From Streptomyces solicavernae (GTDB lineage Bacteria; Actinomycetota; Actinomycetes; Streptomycetales; Streptomycetaceae): a stretch of 64,000 nucleotides of DNA. Below, one piece after another: positions 1-8,878 of the stretch. The notes beneath the pieces are model-generated. The model saw only the letters and a list, made by a program, of their open reading frames with translations. It ran no database searches and was not told the DNA's origin. The translations under genes were made by a program, and so were the position numbers. The stretch spans positions 62,001 to 126,000 of the forward strand of contig NZ_JASCIR010000002.1 of NCBI RefSeq assembly GCF_029968095.1. Direction: 5' to 3'. How positions within the stretch are numbered: position 1 is the stretch's first letter; each line of letters starts with the position of its first letter.

Positions 1-2
1 TG

Positions 3-830
3 ACCTGGGCCATTGACGCGGCTCTCGGCCATGGCACGGAGGTGGTGGCCGCCCACGTCCGCGCGGGCCGCGGCGCCGCGCCGGCGGACGGCACCGATCC
101 GGTACGGGCCAAGGTGGAGGCGACGGTCGCGGCGTACGGGGACCAGGCGCCGCCCGTGCGGTACGTGGAGGCCGACGGCCACCCCGCGGCCGCGCTCGGC
201 GAACTCGCGCAGAAGGCCGGCCTGCTCGTCCTCGGCTCCCGTGGCCTCGGCGGGTTCGCGGCGCTGCTGCTCGGCTCCACGGGCCGCAAGTGCGCCGCGC
301 AGGCCCCGTGCCCGGTGGTGGTCGTCCCGCACGAGTCCCGTACGGCGGAGGCCGCCGCGCAGCCCGGTCCGCCCGGACGGGTCGTCCTCGGCCTGGACCC
401 GGAGGAGACGGCCGACGAGGTCATCGAGTTCGCGTTCGCCGCGGCGGCCCGGCGGGGCGTGGAACTCCAGGTGGTCTCCACGTACCGGGTGCCGCTGCGG
501 GCCCTGACGACGATGGGCGACCTGGTCCCCGGCGACGCGGCGGACGCGCGCAGGGCGGGCCTCGCCCTGACGGCGGGCCAGCGCGAACGCCTCACCGCGT
601 TCGCGGAGCGCTACCCGAAGGTCGCCGTCGACCCGGTCGTCGCCCCCGCGGACCCGGCCGGCCGCCTGGTCACGGCCTCCCGCACGGCCGGTCTCCTGGT
701 GGTGGGCCGCCACCGCCGCCGCCTCACCACGGACACGCTCCTCATGGGCTCGGTCGCCAACGCGGTGCTGTTGCATGCGCATTGCGCGGTGGCGGTGGTG
801 CCGGGGCGCGTCAGCGAGTGGCGTACGTGA
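3..830 (+). CDS. Universal stress protein family, 5' end cut by window edge
   Basis: The frame is open from the first bases of the window to the stop at 828-830, so the true start lies upstream; about 275 residues are visible. Two tandem UspA-like halves can be seen. The first contains GHGTEVVAAHVRAG and ends with LLVLGSRGLGGFAALLLGS, which fits the Usp ATP-binding loop GxxG-(9)-GS. The second contains LLVVGRHRRR and LLMGSVANAVLLHAHCAVAVVP. Tandem-domain Usp proteins bind ATP or nucleotides and are linked to stress or dormancy in actinobacteria. The 3' end overlaps the convergent DUF397 gene by 20 bp. The family call is secure; the exact role is not visible. Confidence 0.85.
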   Translation, partial: TWAIDAALGHGTEVVAAHVRAGRGAAPADGTDPVRAKVEATVAAYGDQAPPVRYVEADGHPAAALGELAQKAGLLVLGSRGLGGFAALLLGSTGRKCAAQAPCPVVVVPHESRTAEAAAQPGPPGRVVLGLDPEETADEVIEFAFAAAARRGVELQVVSTYRVPLRALTTMGDLVPGDAADARRAGLALTAGQRERLTAFAERYPKVAVDPVVAPADPAGRLVTASRTAGLLVVGRHRRRLTTDTLLMGSVANAVLLHAHCAVAVVPGRVSEWRT

Positions 831-1008
831 GGAACGCCGACCAGGCGTCGGGGGTGGTGGTGAGGTGGGGGAGGGTGGGGTTCTTGGAGTCGCGGATATG
901 GATCAAGTCCCTTGAGTTTCCTTGGGCTTGGGCGAGTTCGAGGCAGTCGCCGCCCCCACCGTCGCTGTAGCTCGACTTGAACCAGGCGAGTTGTTCGGTG
1001 GAGGTCAT
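811..1008 (-). CDS. DUF397 domain protein
   Basis: A 65-residue protein with the typical DUF397 layout: an N-terminal LAWFKSSYSDGGGGDCLELA segment and a later IRDSKNPTLPHL followed by W-x-x-F. In Streptomyces such proteins are nearly always paired with a Scr1/WhiJ-like helix-turn-helix regulator, as here. Its ATG (1006-1008) overlaps the stop of the upstream regulator gene in an ATGA arrangement, so translation is probably coupled. The biochemical role of DUF397 proteins is not established; they are thought to act as partners of the HTH protein. Its 3' end runs into the convergent Usp gene. Confidence 0.85.
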   Translation of the reverse strand: MTSTEQLAWFKSSYSDGGGGDCLELAQAQGNSRDLIHIRDSKNPTLPHLTTTPDAWSAFLTYATR

Positions 1009-1862
1009 AGCTTCTCCAGCTTCCTCTCGATCAGCTCCAAGGACTTCAGTGGCGTCAGCGCCGCCGCCCTCATGATCCCATAGCGCTCGGCGAGTACTCG
1101 GGCCTCGGCGGGATCGGAGATCAGGCGGGGGTGCTCCTGAATCTCGGTGTAACCAACCTGGTGATGCTGCCCTTTGGGCACCAGTAGGTTGAACGACCCG
1201 CCCAGGTTGGGGTGGGCTTCGCAGGCCGTCGGCATCACCTGTAGCTCGACGTTGCGCATGGAGCTGATGTCCATGATGTGCCGCAACTGCGTTTCGTGCA
1301 CGCTCAGTCCGCCGACAGGCCGGTCCAGAAGGGCTTCCTCCAAGACATAGCTGATGACCGGTGCGGGCTGTCGAGTGAAGAGCTTCTGTCGGTCCAGGCG
1401 GTCGGCGATGCGCTTGTCGATCGTCAACTCATCGAGGAGCGGCCGACGGTGCCGGAACACCGCCTCCGCATGCCCAGCAGTCTGCAGCAGCCCATGCAGT
1501 GCCGAGCTGCAGTAGTGATGCAGCTCCACGGCCTCCGACTCCAGCTGCGCATGCCCCCGATACCACTCCGGATGCCGAGTCCGCGCCCGCGCCAGCGCCG
1601 CCTTCACCTCCGGGATCGCCGCCGTCAGGATCCCGCCCGCGTCCAGCGCGACCTCCGCCAGTTCCAGGAACCGCGGCTGCGGAATCCGTACGTTGCGCTC
1701 GATCGCCGACACCAGGTCCAGGCTCACGTGCGTGGCCGTCGCCAGTTCGCGTTGGCCCATGCCGCGGGCCTCGCGCAGGACTTTGATCTGTTTGCCCAGC
1801 GTGGCGAAGAGATGATTCGTGCCGTCCGCCTGCGCGGGCCGCTCCGGCCGTTGTTCGTGCAT
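1005..1862 (-). CDS. XRE-type HTH regulator with DUF5753 (Scr1/WhiJ-like)
   Basis: About 285 residues from the ATG at 1860-1862; an upstream in-frame start at 1928 would add a Ser/Arg-rich leader unlike the family. An XRE-type helix-turn-helix lies near residues 14-60 (LREARGMGQRELATATHVSL). It is followed by a long DUF5753 domain, recognisable by EWYRGHAQLESEA, the LLQTAGHAEAVF segment and ERYGIMRAAAL near the C-terminus. This family forms conserved modules with DUF397 and HATPase proteins that affect development and antibiotic production (whiJ and abaA-like loci). It is divergent from the HATPase gene at 1965, and the 102-bp gap should hold both promoters. Confidence 0.87.
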   Translation of the reverse strand: MHEQRPERPAQADGTNHLFATLGKQIKVLREARGMGQRELATATHVSLDLVSAIERNVRIPQPRFLELAEVALDAGGILTAAIPEVKAALARARTRHPEWYRGHAQLESEAVELHHYCSSALHGLLQTAGHAEAVFRHRRPLLDELTIDKRIADRLDRQKLFTRQPAPVISYVLEEALLDRPVGGLSVHETQLRHIMDISSMRNVELQVMPTACEAHPNLGGSFNLLVPKGQHHQVGYTEIQEHPRLISDPAEARVLAERYGIMRAAALTPLKSLELIERKLEKL

Positions 1863-1964
1863 GTCCGTACCACCCGTACACCCAGCGGAGCGGACCCGTA
1901 CGGCTACGCTCCGTCGTCCAGTCGTCACTGGTCAGCGTAGGAGCAAACGGCCACGCTCGGTGAC

Positions 1965-2384
1965 ATGAAAGCTCAAATCCCCAGCCCTGACCTGAAGTTC
2001 AGGCAGATGCTCAGCGCGACCCCCCGAGGTGCGCGGCTCGCGCGCCGGCTCGCTTGCTGCCAACTCGAAGAGTGGGGTTTCCCACACGGCGGCGAGACCT
2101 CCCGCGCGGCCGCGTCGATCGTGGCCGAGCTGGCCGTGAACGCCGTCACGCACGGCCGCGTGTCCGGGCGGGACTTCGCGCTCACCCTGCTGTTGCGGGG
2201 CGAACTCCTGCGTATCGAGGTCGCGGACGCGTGTGCGGAGCGGCGGCCGGAGGCGGGGCGCGCGGGTGGGTTCGGGCTGCGGATCGTGGCCGCGCTCGCG
2301 GATTCCTGGGGCGTACGTGACCGCCGGATCGGGAAGATCGTTTGGGCTGAAGTGTCGGGATTGAAGAGGTCGGAGGAGGAATGA
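1965..2384 (+). CDS. Anti-sigma-factor-like HATPase (RsbW type)
   Basis: A 139-residue single-domain GHKL ATPase. Visible motifs are an N-box IVAELAVNAVTHG, a short G1-like segment RIEVADAC, and GGFGLRIVAALADSWGV near the C-terminus. Proteins of this class in Streptomyces are either serine kinases or anti-sigma factors that bind a sigma factor. There is no sensor or transmembrane part. It is divergent from the HTH/DUF397 pair, completing the well-known three-gene module. The partner of the ATPase cannot be told from the sequence. Confidence 0.85.
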   Translation: MKAQIPSPDLKFRQMLSATPRGARLARRLACCQLEEWGFPHGGETSRAAASIVAELAVNAVTHGRVSGRDFALTLLLRGELLRIEVADACAERRPEAGRAGGFGLRIVAALADSWGVRDRRIGKIVWAEVSGLKRSEEE

Positions 2385-2454
2385 GGGGGGTGGGCAGACG
2401 GGGCCACGGTCTGCATAATCGGTGGCCGCTTCATGGAAGGTGTGTGGACGAACG

Positions 2455-3219
2455 GTGAGTGGACAGAGCTGCCCCGGATGCGGAACCGCGTTTCTGCCGG
2501 ACTTCAGGCCCGGCTGTGACTGTGCCCGGCGGGTGCGCGAGGAGCTGCCCGAGCGCCCTGAGGCCGACCCCGTCTTCGGGCACGTCGCCCCGCCCGACGC
2601 CGACGCCGACGACACTCGGCCGACGCAGGAAATCCTCCGGCTCTTCGACCAGCAGCCGAGTGAACTCCCCTACCAGGCAACGGAGTTGAGCCGTTCCGAC
2701 CGCCCCGGCACCTCCGGCAAGGGCCGGTGGTACGGGCCGCTCGCCGGGGCCGCCGCCCTCGTCGCGGTGACCGTCGGCGTGGCCGGTGGGTACATCCCCG
2801 GCGGCGGCAGCGAACCGGGCGCCGAAGCGGGCCCCGCCGACACCGTCCAGGTCACCGATCCGGCCACCTCCGCCTCGCCCACCCCCACAACCCGCGAGTC
2901 CCGGCGCGCGAACCGCAGCTCGGAGCGCCCCACGAGCCCGGCGGCCACGCCCACGACGCCGCAGACCGGCACCAGTACCGGCACCAGCACCAGCACCGGC
3001 ACCCTCCGTCGCGGCGACAGCGGCGAACAGGTCGTCGAGCTTCAACTCCGGCTCCGGCAGCTGCAGTTGCTCGTCGCCCCCGCCAACGGCACGTACGGCC
3101 CGGCCACCGAGGCGGCCGTGACCCGCTTCCAGCAGGCCCGCAACATCGGCGAGGAGCCCGGTGCGTACGGCCCGAAGACCCGCGCGGCGGTCGAGGCGGA
3201 GACCTCCGGACCGGAGTGA
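2455..3219 (+). CDS. Membrane-anchored peptidoglycan-binding protein
   Basis: Start chosen at the GTG at 2455, giving 254 residues that begin VSGQSCPGCG; the in-frame GTG at 2422 would add an unlikely leader. Parts in order: a Cys-rich N-terminus (CPGC, CDCARR) that looks like a small zinc-binding segment, an acidic linker, one transmembrane helix near residues 95-114, a long Ser/Thr/Pro linker (115-178), and a C-terminal PG_binding_1 domain (LRRGDSGEQVVELQ, then VTRFQQARNI). The layout puts the N-terminus in the cytoplasm and the wall-binding domain outside. Short (ACCGGC)n-type repeats encode the TSTGTSTSTGT part of the linker, so its length may vary between strains. Confidence 0.85.
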   Translation: MSGQSCPGCGTAFLPDFRPGCDCARRVREELPERPEADPVFGHVAPPDADADDTRPTQEILRLFDQQPSELPYQATELSRSDRPGTSGKGRWYGPLAGAAALVAVTVGVAGGYIPGGGSEPGAEAGPADTVQVTDPATSASPTPTTRESRRANRSSERPTSPAATPTTPQTGTSTGTSTSTGTLRRGDSGEQVVELQLRLRQLQLLVAPANGTYGPATEAAVTRFQQARNIGEEPGAYGPKTRAAVEAETSGPE

Positions 3220-3420
3220 ACGGACCCGGGGGCGACCGACCGGAATCAGCCACGCGATCACCCCTGTCGCCGACCCCACCCGCGTCTTAGGATGCAGCAA
3301 CTCGCCCGCTCCACGCGGCGGCGCGGGTCAGTTCGCGTACCACGACATACCTCGCAACACGCACACCGCACCCCCGCACCACCTGCTCGGTTGTCCGGCT
3401 GTTGCCGCCTTGGAGGCCCC

Positions 3421-4242
3421 GTGTCCGTGTCCGTTCGTACCGCCCTGCCCGTGACCGCCGCGGCCGCCGCCGTCGCCCTGCTGCTTACGGGCTGTACCAG
3501 CACCAAGTCGGAGGGCGGTGCCGCGGGCGACAAGGGCGGTGGCGTGCGGCTCGTGACCGAGGGGGTCCTGAAGACCTGCACGCATCTGCCGTACCCGCCG
3601 TTCCAGTCCAAGAAGGACGGGGAGGTCGTCGGCTTCGACGTGGACCTCATCGATCTCGTGGCCGCGGAACTCGACGTGAAGCAGGAGATAGTCAACACGC
3701 CCTTCGAGGGCATCGAGACCGGCCAGGACTTCAACACCAACAAGTGCGACCTGGCCGCCGCCGGCATGACCATCACGCCCGAGCGCGACAAGGTCATGGA
3801 CTTCTCCGTCCCGTACTTCGACGCCACCCAGGCCCTGATCACCCGAAAGGGCAAGAAATACAAGACATTTGAGGATCTGAAGGGGAAGAAGTTCGGGTAT
3901 CAGAAGGCGACCACCGGCGGTGAGTACGCGAAGAAGAACGCGCCGAAGAGCGTGGAACTCGTCGAGTTCGAGGACGTCGGACTGCTGCTCGCCGCCGTGA
4001 AGTCCGGGCAGGTCGCCGCGGGCATCAACGACAACGGCGTCCTCTACGACTACGTGAAGCAGAACCCCGACACCCAGGTCACCGCCGAGTTCGACACCGG
4101 CGAGCAGTACGGCATCGGCTTCCGCACCGGCAACGACGCGCTGCGCAAGAAGGTCGACGGGATCATCGAGGCGGCCAAGAAGGACGGGCGCTACGACGAG
4201 ATCTACAAAAAGTGGTTCGGCACGGCCCCCAAGAGCAAGTGA
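3421..4242 (+). CDS. Amino-acid ABC transporter substrate-binding lipoprotein
   Basis: Start at the GTG at 3421, giving a clean lipoprotein signal: basic N-terminus, hydrophobic stretch and lipobox LLTGC (Cys near residue 23). The mature part is a family-3 solute-binding domain ([11 protein letters not shown], then [32 protein letters not shown], and [17 protein letters not shown]). These proteins bind glutamate, glutamine, arginine or cystine-type polar amino acids outside the cell. The stop overlaps the ATG of the permease gene by one base (TGATG), so the three genes 3421-5857 form one importer operon. The exact substrate cannot be told. Confidence 0.9.
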   Translation: MSVSVRTALPVTAAAAAVALLLTGCTSTKSEGGAAGDKGGGVRLVTEGVLKTCTHLPYPPFQSKKDGEVVGFDVDLIDLVAAELDVKQEIVNTPFEGIETGQDFNTNKCDLAAAGMTITPERDKVMDFSVPYFDATQALITRKGKKYKTFEDLKGKKFGYQKATTGGEYAKKNAPKSVELVEFEDVGLLLAAVKSGQVAAGINDNGVLYDYVKQNPDTQVTAEFDTGEQYGIGFRTGNDALRKKVDGIIEAAKKDGRYDEIYKKWFGTAPKSK

Positions 4243-5030
4243 TGGCGCCCCTCACCCGCAGCCAGCGGGCCCGCGCCTTCCGGGGCGCGCAGTACGCGCT
4301 GCTCGGCGCCGCGCTCGCCGTGGTCGTGCTGCTCGCCGACTGGGAGCGGCTGCGGCAGGCGTTCTTCGACGTCGAGGTGGCGAAGGCGCAGTTCCCCGAC
4401 ATCCTGACGACCGCCCTGGTCAACACGGTCCTCTACACGCTGCTCGGCTTCGGTTTCGGGCTCGTGCTCGGGCTTGCGCTCGCGCTGATGCGGCTGTCGT
4501 CGGTGCCGCCGTACCGCTGGCTCGCCGTCACCTACATCGAGTTCTTCCGGGGCGTGCCCGCGCTGCTCGTGTTCATCGCGCTGGGCTTCGGCGTGCCGCT
4601 CGCCTTCGAGGTGGCGCTCGACAAGTACGCGACGGTGATGCTCGCGCTCGGGCTCGTGGGTGCCGCGTACATGGCGGAGACCATCCGGGCCGGGATCCGG
4701 GCCGTGCCCAAGGGACAGATGGAGGCGGCCCGTTCGCTGGGCATGTCGCACGGGCGGGCCATGGTGTCCGTGATCATCCCGCAGGCGTTCCGGATCGTCC
4801 TTCCGCCGCTGACGAACGAGCTGATCCTGCTGACGAAGGACTCCTCGCTCGTGTACCTCCTCGGGCTCTCGCTCGGCCAGTACGAACTGGCCAACTTCGG
4901 CCGCGACGCCCTCAACGAGCACAAGAGCCTCACCCCGATCCTGATCGCCGGCCTGCTCTATCTCATGATCACGCTGCCGCTCGGGCATCTGGTGCGGCGC
5001 CTGGAATCCCGTACGGCGAAGGCGAGTTGA
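4242..5030 (+). CDS. Amino-acid ABC transporter permease
   Basis: 262 residues from the ATG overlapping the upstream stop. It has the HisM/GlnP layout: an N-terminal helix ([15 protein letters not shown]), a long periplasmic stretch, then [21 protein letters not shown] and further helices. The cytoplasmic EAA loop is clear ([19 protein letters not shown], followed by [16 protein letters not shown]). It forms the membrane channel with the neighbouring binding protein and ATPase. As a single permease gene it probably works as a homodimer. Its stop overlaps the TTG at 5027, 12 bp before the likely ATG of the ATPase gene. Confidence 0.92.
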   Translation: MAPLTRSQRARAFRGAQYALLGAALAVVVLLADWERLRQAFFDVEVAKAQFPDILTTALVNTVLYTLLGFGFGLVLGLALALMRLSSVPPYRWLAVTYIEFFRGVPALLVFIALGFGVPLAFEVALDKYATVMLALGLVGAAYMAETIRAGIRAVPKGQMEAARSLGMSHGRAMVSVIIPQAFRIVLPPLTNELILLTKDSSLVYLLGLSLGQYELANFGRDALNEHKSLTPILIAGLLYLMITLPLGHLVRRLESRTAKAS

Positions 5031-5038
5031 GCATCCCC

Positions 5039-5857
5039 ATGAGTACCGGTACACAGATTGAAGTGCGGGGACTGCACAAGGCGTTCGGGGACCTGGAGGT
5101 GCTGCGCGGGATCGACGTCACCGTCGCGCGCGGCGAGGTCGTCTGCGTCATCGGGCCGTCCGGCTCCGGCAAGTCCACGCTGCTGCGGTGCGTCAACCTC
5201 CTGGAGGAGCCGACGTCGGGGACGGTCACCGTCGCCGGTACGGAGGTCACGGATCCGGATGTGGACATCGACCGGGTGCGGCGCCGGATCGGCATGGTCT
5301 TCCAGTCCTTCAACCTGTTCCCGCACCTCACCGTCCTGGCCAACCTGACCCTCGCCCAGCGGCGCGTGCTGCGGCGGGACCGGCGTGAGGCGGCCGAGGT
5401 GGCGCGCGCCAACCTGGAGCGGGTTGGGCTCGCGGAGAAGGCGGAGGCGTACCCGGCGCAGCTGTCCGGCGGGCAGCAGCAGCGGGTCGCGATCGCGCGG
5501 GCGCTGTCGATGGACCCGGACCTGATGCTCTTCGACGAGCCGACGTCCGCGCTCGACCCGGAGCTGGTCGGGGACGTGCTCGCGGTGATGCGGTCGCTCG
5601 CGCAGGAGGGCATGACGATGCTGGTCGTCACGCACGAGATGAGCTTCGCGCGGGAGGTCGCGGACCGGGTGGTGTTCATGGACGGCGGCGTGATCGTGGA
5701 GGAGGGGCCCGCGCAGCGGGTGGTGGGGGACCCGCAGCACGAGCGGACCCGTACGTTCCTGGCCCGCGTCCTCGACCCGGCGGCGGCGCCGGAGCCGGTG
5801 CTGGGGCCGACGCCGACGCCGGTGCCGGGGGATGTGGGCAAGCAGGGTCAGAGATGA
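5039..5857 (+). CDS. Amino-acid ABC transporter ATP-binding protein
   Basis: 272 residues from the ATG at 5039 (a TTG at 5027 is also in frame). All ATPase motifs are intact: Walker [11 protein letters not shown]-loop [14 protein letters not shown], signature LSGGQQQR, Walker [13 protein letters not shown], and switch His in [14 protein letters not shown]. This is the GlnQ/HisP class that powers polar amino-acid import. The last 30 residues form a Pro/Thr-rich tail ending GDVGKQGQR. The DNA for that tail end (about 5834-5854) is repeated almost exactly 40 bp downstream (about 5874-5894), so the tail may come from a local duplication. Confidence 0.93.
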   Translation: MSTGTQIEVRGLHKAFGDLEVLRGIDVTVARGEVVCVIGPSGSGKSTLLRCVNLLEEPTSGTVTVAGTEVTDPDVDIDRVRRRIGMVFQSFNLFPHLTVLANLTLAQRRVLRRDRREAAEVARANLERVGLAEKAEAYPAQLSGGQQQRVAIARALSMDPDLMLFDEPTSALDPELVGDVLAVMRSLAQEGMTMLVVTHEMSFAREVADRVVFMDGGVIVEEGPAQRVVGDPQHERTRTFLARVLDPAAAPEPVLGPTPTPVPGDVGKQGQR

Positions 5858-5894
5858 GCAATATGGACCAGAGGTGGGCAAGCAGGGCCAGAAG
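5834..5894. repeat. Two-copy 21-bp direct repeat
   Basis: GTGGGCAAGCAGGGTCAGAG near 5834-5854 recurs near 5874-5894 with a T-to-C change. The first copy encodes the end of the ABC ATPase; the second is noncoding. It is one of many short direct repeats in this window. Confidence 0.7.
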
Positions 5895-5966
5895 GTGCAA
5901 GCTGGATGTACGGCGGGCGGCCCCGGGGAGAGCCGGGCTGTCCGGCATACAGGGCTGGAGGACACC

Positions 5967-6266
5967 ATGTCTCACACCACCGACTGGCAGGCCCGCGTCC
6001 ACCTGGTCGAGGAGGACCGCACGACCAAGGTCAGCGTCGACCTGGACACGGGAAGCACCCACATCACCGGGCACGGCGTCGCGCACCGCAACCCGTCGGA
6101 CCGGGACGTACCCGAGATAGGCGACGAACTCGCGACCGCCCGCGCGCTGGAGAACCTGGCCGACCAGCTCAAGCAGACGGCCCATCACGGCATGGCGGCG
6201 GCGGGAAACGTCAGACGAGAGGAGACTTCCGCGCCCTACGGCGGGTGGCCGGACGCCAGAGCCTAG
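5967..6266 (+). CDS. DUF1876 (dsRBD-like) protein
   Basis: 99 residues from the ATG at 5967, preceded by a good ribosome site (GGAGGAC). The body (WQARVHLVEEDRTTKVSVDL, then GHGVAHRNPSDRDVPEIGDE and ALENLADQLKQTA) matches the DUF1876 family of small actinobacterial proteins with a dsRBD-like fold. Their function is unknown; they are often found near stress or nitrogen genes. About 20 C-terminal residues (EETSAPYGGWPDARA) look disordered. It is convergent with the LuxR regulator gene downstream. Confidence 0.8.
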   Translation: MSHTTDWQARVHLVEEDRTTKVSVDLDTGSTHITGHGVAHRNPSDRDVPEIGDELATARALENLADQLKQTAHHGMAAAGNVRREETSAPYGGWPDARA

Positions 6267-6282
6267 TTCCTGCGGCGGTCTC

Positions 6283-7125
6283 CTACGGCAGAATCCCGGC
6301 CCTGCGCGCCGCCACCACCGCTTCGAGGCGGGTGTGCGCGCCCAGTTTCCGCATCGCCGAGCGGAGGTAGCCCTTGACCGTCTCCGGGCGCAGGCCGAGC
6401 CGGTCCGCGGCCGCCGCGTTCGTCGCGCCCGACGCCACGCAGGACAGGACGTCCACCTCGCGCGGCGCGAGCCGTACCGCGCAGTCCCGCACCGCGTACT
6501 CCCGGGGCGGGCTGCTCGCGGTCGCCAACCGGCCCACCACGCCGAGGAGTTCGGCCCGCAGCAGGGGGTCGGCGATCCGCGGGGCCAGGGCGCGCAGCGC
6601 CGCGTGGGCCTCGCGGACCTGCTCCCAGGCGCCGGCGTCCGCCGCGGGCGCCCGCATCTCGGCGAGCAGCGCCCGCGCCTCGTCCCGTACGACCAGGGCC
6701 TGCTCCACGTCGCGGGCGGCGGCGACGGCCGCGTTCAGGGTGCGGTCGCCCAGCGGCTGGGCGGTGCGCAGCGCCCCGTACAGGACACCCCGCACCCGGC
6801 GCCGCACCACCACCGGCACCGCGAGCATCGAGCGCAGGCCCTCGGCGTTGACCGGGACGTCGTACTCGTGGCTGATGTGCCGCGACGTGCTGTAGTCCGT
6901 GACGGCGCAGGCGCGGGCCAGGGCGTGCGCCTTGCCGCCGAGGCCGCTGCCCGGGGCGACCGCGAGGCCCCGCAGCGAGGCGGTGGCGGCGCCGCTCAGC
7001 TCGCCGATGCGCAGCCCGCGCCCGTCCTCGACCAGGCCGCCGAAGGCGACCGTCAGGCCCGTGGCGCGGCGCAGCCGCACGAGGGCCGCCCTTACCTCCG
7101 CGGCTGCTCCGGCGTCCGCCGTCAC
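6283..7125 (-). CDS. GAF-domain LuxR-type transcriptional regulator
   Basis: Start chosen at the GTG at 7123-7125, which has GGAGGGA eight bases upstream; the longer frame to 7164 lacks a site. A GAF-like sensory domain fills about residues 15-160 (RATGLTVAFGGLVEDGRGL; AVPVVVRRRVRGVLYGALR). The C-terminal 60 residues are a LuxR helix-turn-helix (LAPREVDVLSCVASGATNAA, then RLGLRPETVKGYLRSAMRKLGA). This layout is common for regulators of the divergent acyl-CoA ligase gene in Streptomyces, and the gene at 7290 is read away from it. It probably responds to a small ligand or an acyl-CoA-linked signal; that is inference. Confidence 0.85.
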   Translation of the reverse strand: MTADAGAAAEVRAALVRLRRATGLTVAFGGLVEDGRGLRIGELSGAATASLRGLAVAPGSGLGGKAHALARACAVTDYSTSRHISHEYDVPVNAEGLRSMLAVPVVVRRRVRGVLYGALRTAQPLGDRTLNAAVAAARDVEQALVVRDEARALLAEMRAPAADAGAWEQVREAHAALRALAPRIADPLLRAELLGVVGRLATASSPPREYAVRDCAVRLAPREVDVLSCVASGATNAAAADRLGLRPETVKGYLRSAMRKLGAHTRLEAVVAARRAGILP

Positions 7126-7289
7126 GCGTACTCCCTCCGTCGCCCCGGGCCGGTTCGCCCGCACCCCCCGTCCGGGGGTGGCGGGATCCGGTCACCGCTT
7201 CCACGATGTTAATGAGCGGTCCGGTGCGGGGGAGGCGCTTGGCGGCAATCCCCCCGCAGTGTGGGACCACGGGACGACAGGAGACAGGC

Positions 7290-8831
7290 ATGCGGACACC
7301 GATGACCGTCGCGGACTTCCTCGACCGGGCCGAGCTGGGGTTCGCCTCCAGCCCCGGCGTGATCGACGAACCCGCCCAACCGGCCCTTCCCGTACCGGAG
7401 TTGACGTACGGCGGGCTCGGTGAGCGGGTGCGGGCCTGGCAGGCCGGGTTCGACGCGCTCGGTGTCGGCGAGGGCGAGCGCGTGGCCGTCGTCAGCCACA
7501 ATTCCACCCGCCTCCTTGAGCTGCTGTTCGCGGTGCCGATGAGCGGCCGGATCTGCGTGCCGGTCAACTTCCGCCTCAAGCCGGAGGAGATCGAGTACGT
7601 GGTGCGGCAGAGCGGCGCCTCCGTGCTGCTCGTCGACCCGGAGCTGGACGAGGCGCTCGCCGGGGTCAAGGCCCGGCACCGCTTCGTGCTCGGCGAGCAG
7701 ACCGACACGGAGCTGATGCGCTTCGGCGTCGAGCCCCGCCCCTGGTCCCGGCCGGACGAGGACGCCACCGCGACGATCAACTACACCTCCGGTACGACCG
7801 CCCGCCCCAAGGGCGTCCAGCTCACCCACCGCAACATCTGGGTCAACGGCCTCACCTTCGGCCTGCACACCCGCTCCTGGGAGCAGGACGTCTACCTGCA
7901 CACCCTGCCGATGTTCCACTGCAACGGCTGGGGCATGCCGTACGTGATGGCCGGGCTCGGCGTGAAGCAGGTGGTCCTGCGCAAGGTGGACGGCGCGGAG
8001 ATCCTGCGCCGCGTCGAGGAGCACGGCGTCACGCTGATGTGCGGGGCGCCCGCCGTGTGGAACATGGTCCTGGACGCGGCCGCGAGCTGGCGGGGCGAGA
8101 TCCCGGGCCGGGACAAGGTGCGCATCGTGTGCGCGGGCGCGCCGCCGCCGACCAAGGTGATCCAGCGCGTCGGCGACGAGCTGGGCTGGGAGTTCACCCA
8201 GATCTACGGCCTCACGGAGACGTCCCCGGTGCTCACCTTCAACCGGGCCCGCCCCGAGGACGCCGCCCTGCCCGCCGAGGAGCGCGCCCGCAAGCTGTCG
8301 CGGGCCGGACTGCCCGCGCTGGGCGTCAAGTTGAAGGTCTCGGACGGGGGCGAGGTCCTTGCCCGCTCCAACGTCGTACTCGACGGGTACTGGGAGAAGC
8401 CCGAGGAGACCGAGGCGGCCCTGGAGGGCGGCTGGTTCCACACCGGCGACGGCGGCACCCTCGACGCGGCGGACGGCCACCTCACCATCTCCGACCGCAA
8501 GAAGGACGTGATCATCACCGGCGGCGAGAACGTCTCGTCGATCGAGGTCGAGGACGCGGTGTTCAGCCACCCCGCAGTCGCCGAGGTCGCCGTGATCGGC
8601 GTCCCGCACGAGAAGTGGGGCGAGACCATCAAGGCCCTGGTGGTCCTCGCCGAGGGCGCGACCGCCGACGAGGCCGCCATCATCGCCCACTGCAAGGCGC
8701 GCATGGCGGGCTACAAGGCCCCGACGAGCGTCGAGTTCCGCGCCGAGATCCCCCGTACGGCCACCGGCAAGATCCAGAAGTTCAAGCTGCGGGAGCCGTA
8801 CTGGGAGGGGCTGGGGCGGGAGGTCAACTGA
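7290..8831 (+). CDS. AMP-dependent acyl-CoA synthetase (fatty acid-CoA ligase type)
   Basis: 513 residues from the ATG at 7290 (GACAGGAGACAGGC upstream). ANL-superfamily motifs are complete: INYTSGTTARPKGVQ (phosphate loop), the QIYGLTETSP motif, YWEKPEETEAALEGGWFHTGD, and catalytic Lys in PRTATGKIQKFKLRE. It should activate a carboxylic acid with ATP and CoA, giving acyl-CoA, AMP and PPi. The size and the HCNGWGMPY segment resemble medium/short-chain fatty-acid CoA ligases. It is transcribed away from the GAF-LuxR regulator, which may control it. The chain-length preference cannot be read from the sequence. Confidence 0.9.
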   Translation: MRTPMTVADFLDRAELGFASSPGVIDEPAQPALPVPELTYGGLGERVRAWQAGFDALGVGEGERVAVVSHNSTRLLELLFAVPMSGRICVPVNFRLKPEEIEYVVRQSGASVLLVDPELDEALAGVKARHRFVLGEQTDTELMRFGVEPRPWSRPDEDATATINYTSGTTARPKGVQLTHRNIWVNGLTFGLHTRSWEQDVYLHTLPMFHCNGWGMPYVMAGLGVKQVVLRKVDGAEILRRVEEHGVTLMCGAPAVWNMVLDAAASWRGEIPGRDKVRIVCAGAPPPTKVIQRVGDELGWEFTQIYGLTETSPVLTFNRARPEDAALPAEERARKLSRAGLPALGVKLKVSDGGEVLARSNVVLDGYWEKPEETEAALEGGWFHTGDGGTLDAADGHLTISDRKKDVIITGGENVSSIEVEDAVFSHPAVAEVAVIGVPHEKWGETIKALVVLAEGATADEAAIIAHCKARMAGYKAPTSVEFRAEIPRTATGKIQKFKLREPYWEGLGREVN

Positions 8832-8878
8832 ACCTTTCCTGACGGGTTGGGGGCAGGGTTGGGGGCAGTCACCCCCTG

